Below, in pieces: positions 63,514-64,000 of a DNA stretch of 64,000 nt (position 1 is its first letter; each line of letters opens with the position of its first letter). The notes under the pieces are model-generated. The model saw only the letters and a list, made by a program, of their open reading frames with translations. It ran no database searches and was not told the DNA's origin. The position numbers were made by a program, and so were the translations under genes. The stretch is taken from NCBI RefSeq assembly GCF_036417845.1, contig NC_089981.1, positions 83,059,268 to 83,123,267 on the forward strand, read 5' to 3'. This DNA is from Apteryx mantelli (lineage: Eukaryota > Chordata > Aves > Apterygiformes > Apterygidae).

Positions 63514-64000
63514 TTGATTCACTCCAGTAGAGCCAGGGAGTTGCAGTGCACTGGGCACCATTTGTACACACACAGGCTGAAATCTTAGAAAGAGCTTCAT
63601 TCCCGCATCACGGGTCAGGACACACAGATCAAGAGAGGGCTCCTGGGAAAAGCAGAAATACACGGCAGAGCAAGGACTAAATGTAGCCTTCCTCAGGATC
63701 CTTGCAACGAGCTACAGCTCTCCTCAAACTGCTTGCTGTACAGTCCCATTTTTTTCCAATACGAAAAGGCTGAAAACCTGTCTGTGTCTGTACGTAGACA
63801 GCGATCCCTGTGGGAAGGCTGATATTACCAACAGTCAGTACTAAGGATTAACAGGAAGACTTCACTTCTTCACCATTCTAGTCACATGGAAATCATATGG
63901 TAACTACTTATAAATACAGTGCATTACCTGCTCCTTTTGTTCTGAAGATGACCATACGTTGCAAATCATGAAGTCAGCAAGGGGAATGCCCAGACACGCA

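Larger units (their letters stand above)
47501..64000 (-). other. PRKCH: Long PRKCH intron, truncated by the window edge
   Basis: The acceptor at 47501-47502 shows that PRKCH continues to the right. I searched the minus strand for the next upstream kinase pieces, such as the DWW, APE-region and YRDLKLDN motifs, and found none up to 64000. The whole stretch therefore reads as one intron of at least 16.5 kb. It contains poly-purine and poly-pyrimidine runs, SINE-like fossils, one motif-dense block at 53.2-53.5 kb and otherwise ordinary AT-leaning DNA. No other coding gene or RNA gene was recognised in it. Confidence 0.75.

Overview
The window is vertebrate nuclear DNA, most likely from a bird or another sauropsid. 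It has split exons with GT/AG borders, isolated CpG islands, mononucleotide runs and a few decayed SINE-like fossils. There are no operons, ribosome-binding sites or dense ORFs. Recognisable interspersed repeats are few and I found no clear CR1 copy, which fits a small avian genome better than a mammalian one. The repeat fossils I do see resemble old amniote families. A crocodilian or turtle cannot be excluded.

The only protein-coding gene I can support is the 3' end of PRKCH (protein kinase C eta) on the minus strand. Two adjacent coding exons, 47357-47500 and 45756-45902, encode the last 96 residues: the end of the kinase domain and the AGC-kinase tail with turn and hydrophobic motifs. They are joined by a 1454-base intron. 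A 3' UTR of about 1 kb follows, with a good polyadenylation signal at 44755-44760. From 47501 to the right edge I read one long intron, because no further PKC exon could be found there.

Everything left of about 44.7 kb lies downstream of PRKCH and reads as intergenic. In vertebrates that I know, the next gene in this direction is HIF1A in the same orientation. No HIF1A exon is visible, so that gene would lie beyond position 1. The intergenic part is a mosaic. Between about 12.6 and 20 kb, and between about 30.9 and 35.2 kb, there are strongly CpG-rich blocks. The densest run from 16.48 to 17.40 kb and 17.70 to 19.20 kb. The stretches between and to the right of them are AT-richer and CpG-poor. 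The CpG blocks are the best candidates for unannotated promoters or distal regulatory DNA.

Smaller items are a perfect 14-bp hairpin at 17.67 kb, a 49-bp tandem duplication at 13.97 kb, an imperfect inverted repeat at 39.3-39.4 kb, SINE-like fossils, homopolymer and microsatellite tracts, and several motif-dense AT-rich stretches that look like conserved noncoding elements. I found no new biological system. The most useful leads are the orphan CpG islands and the candidate intronic enhancer at 53.2-53.5 kb.
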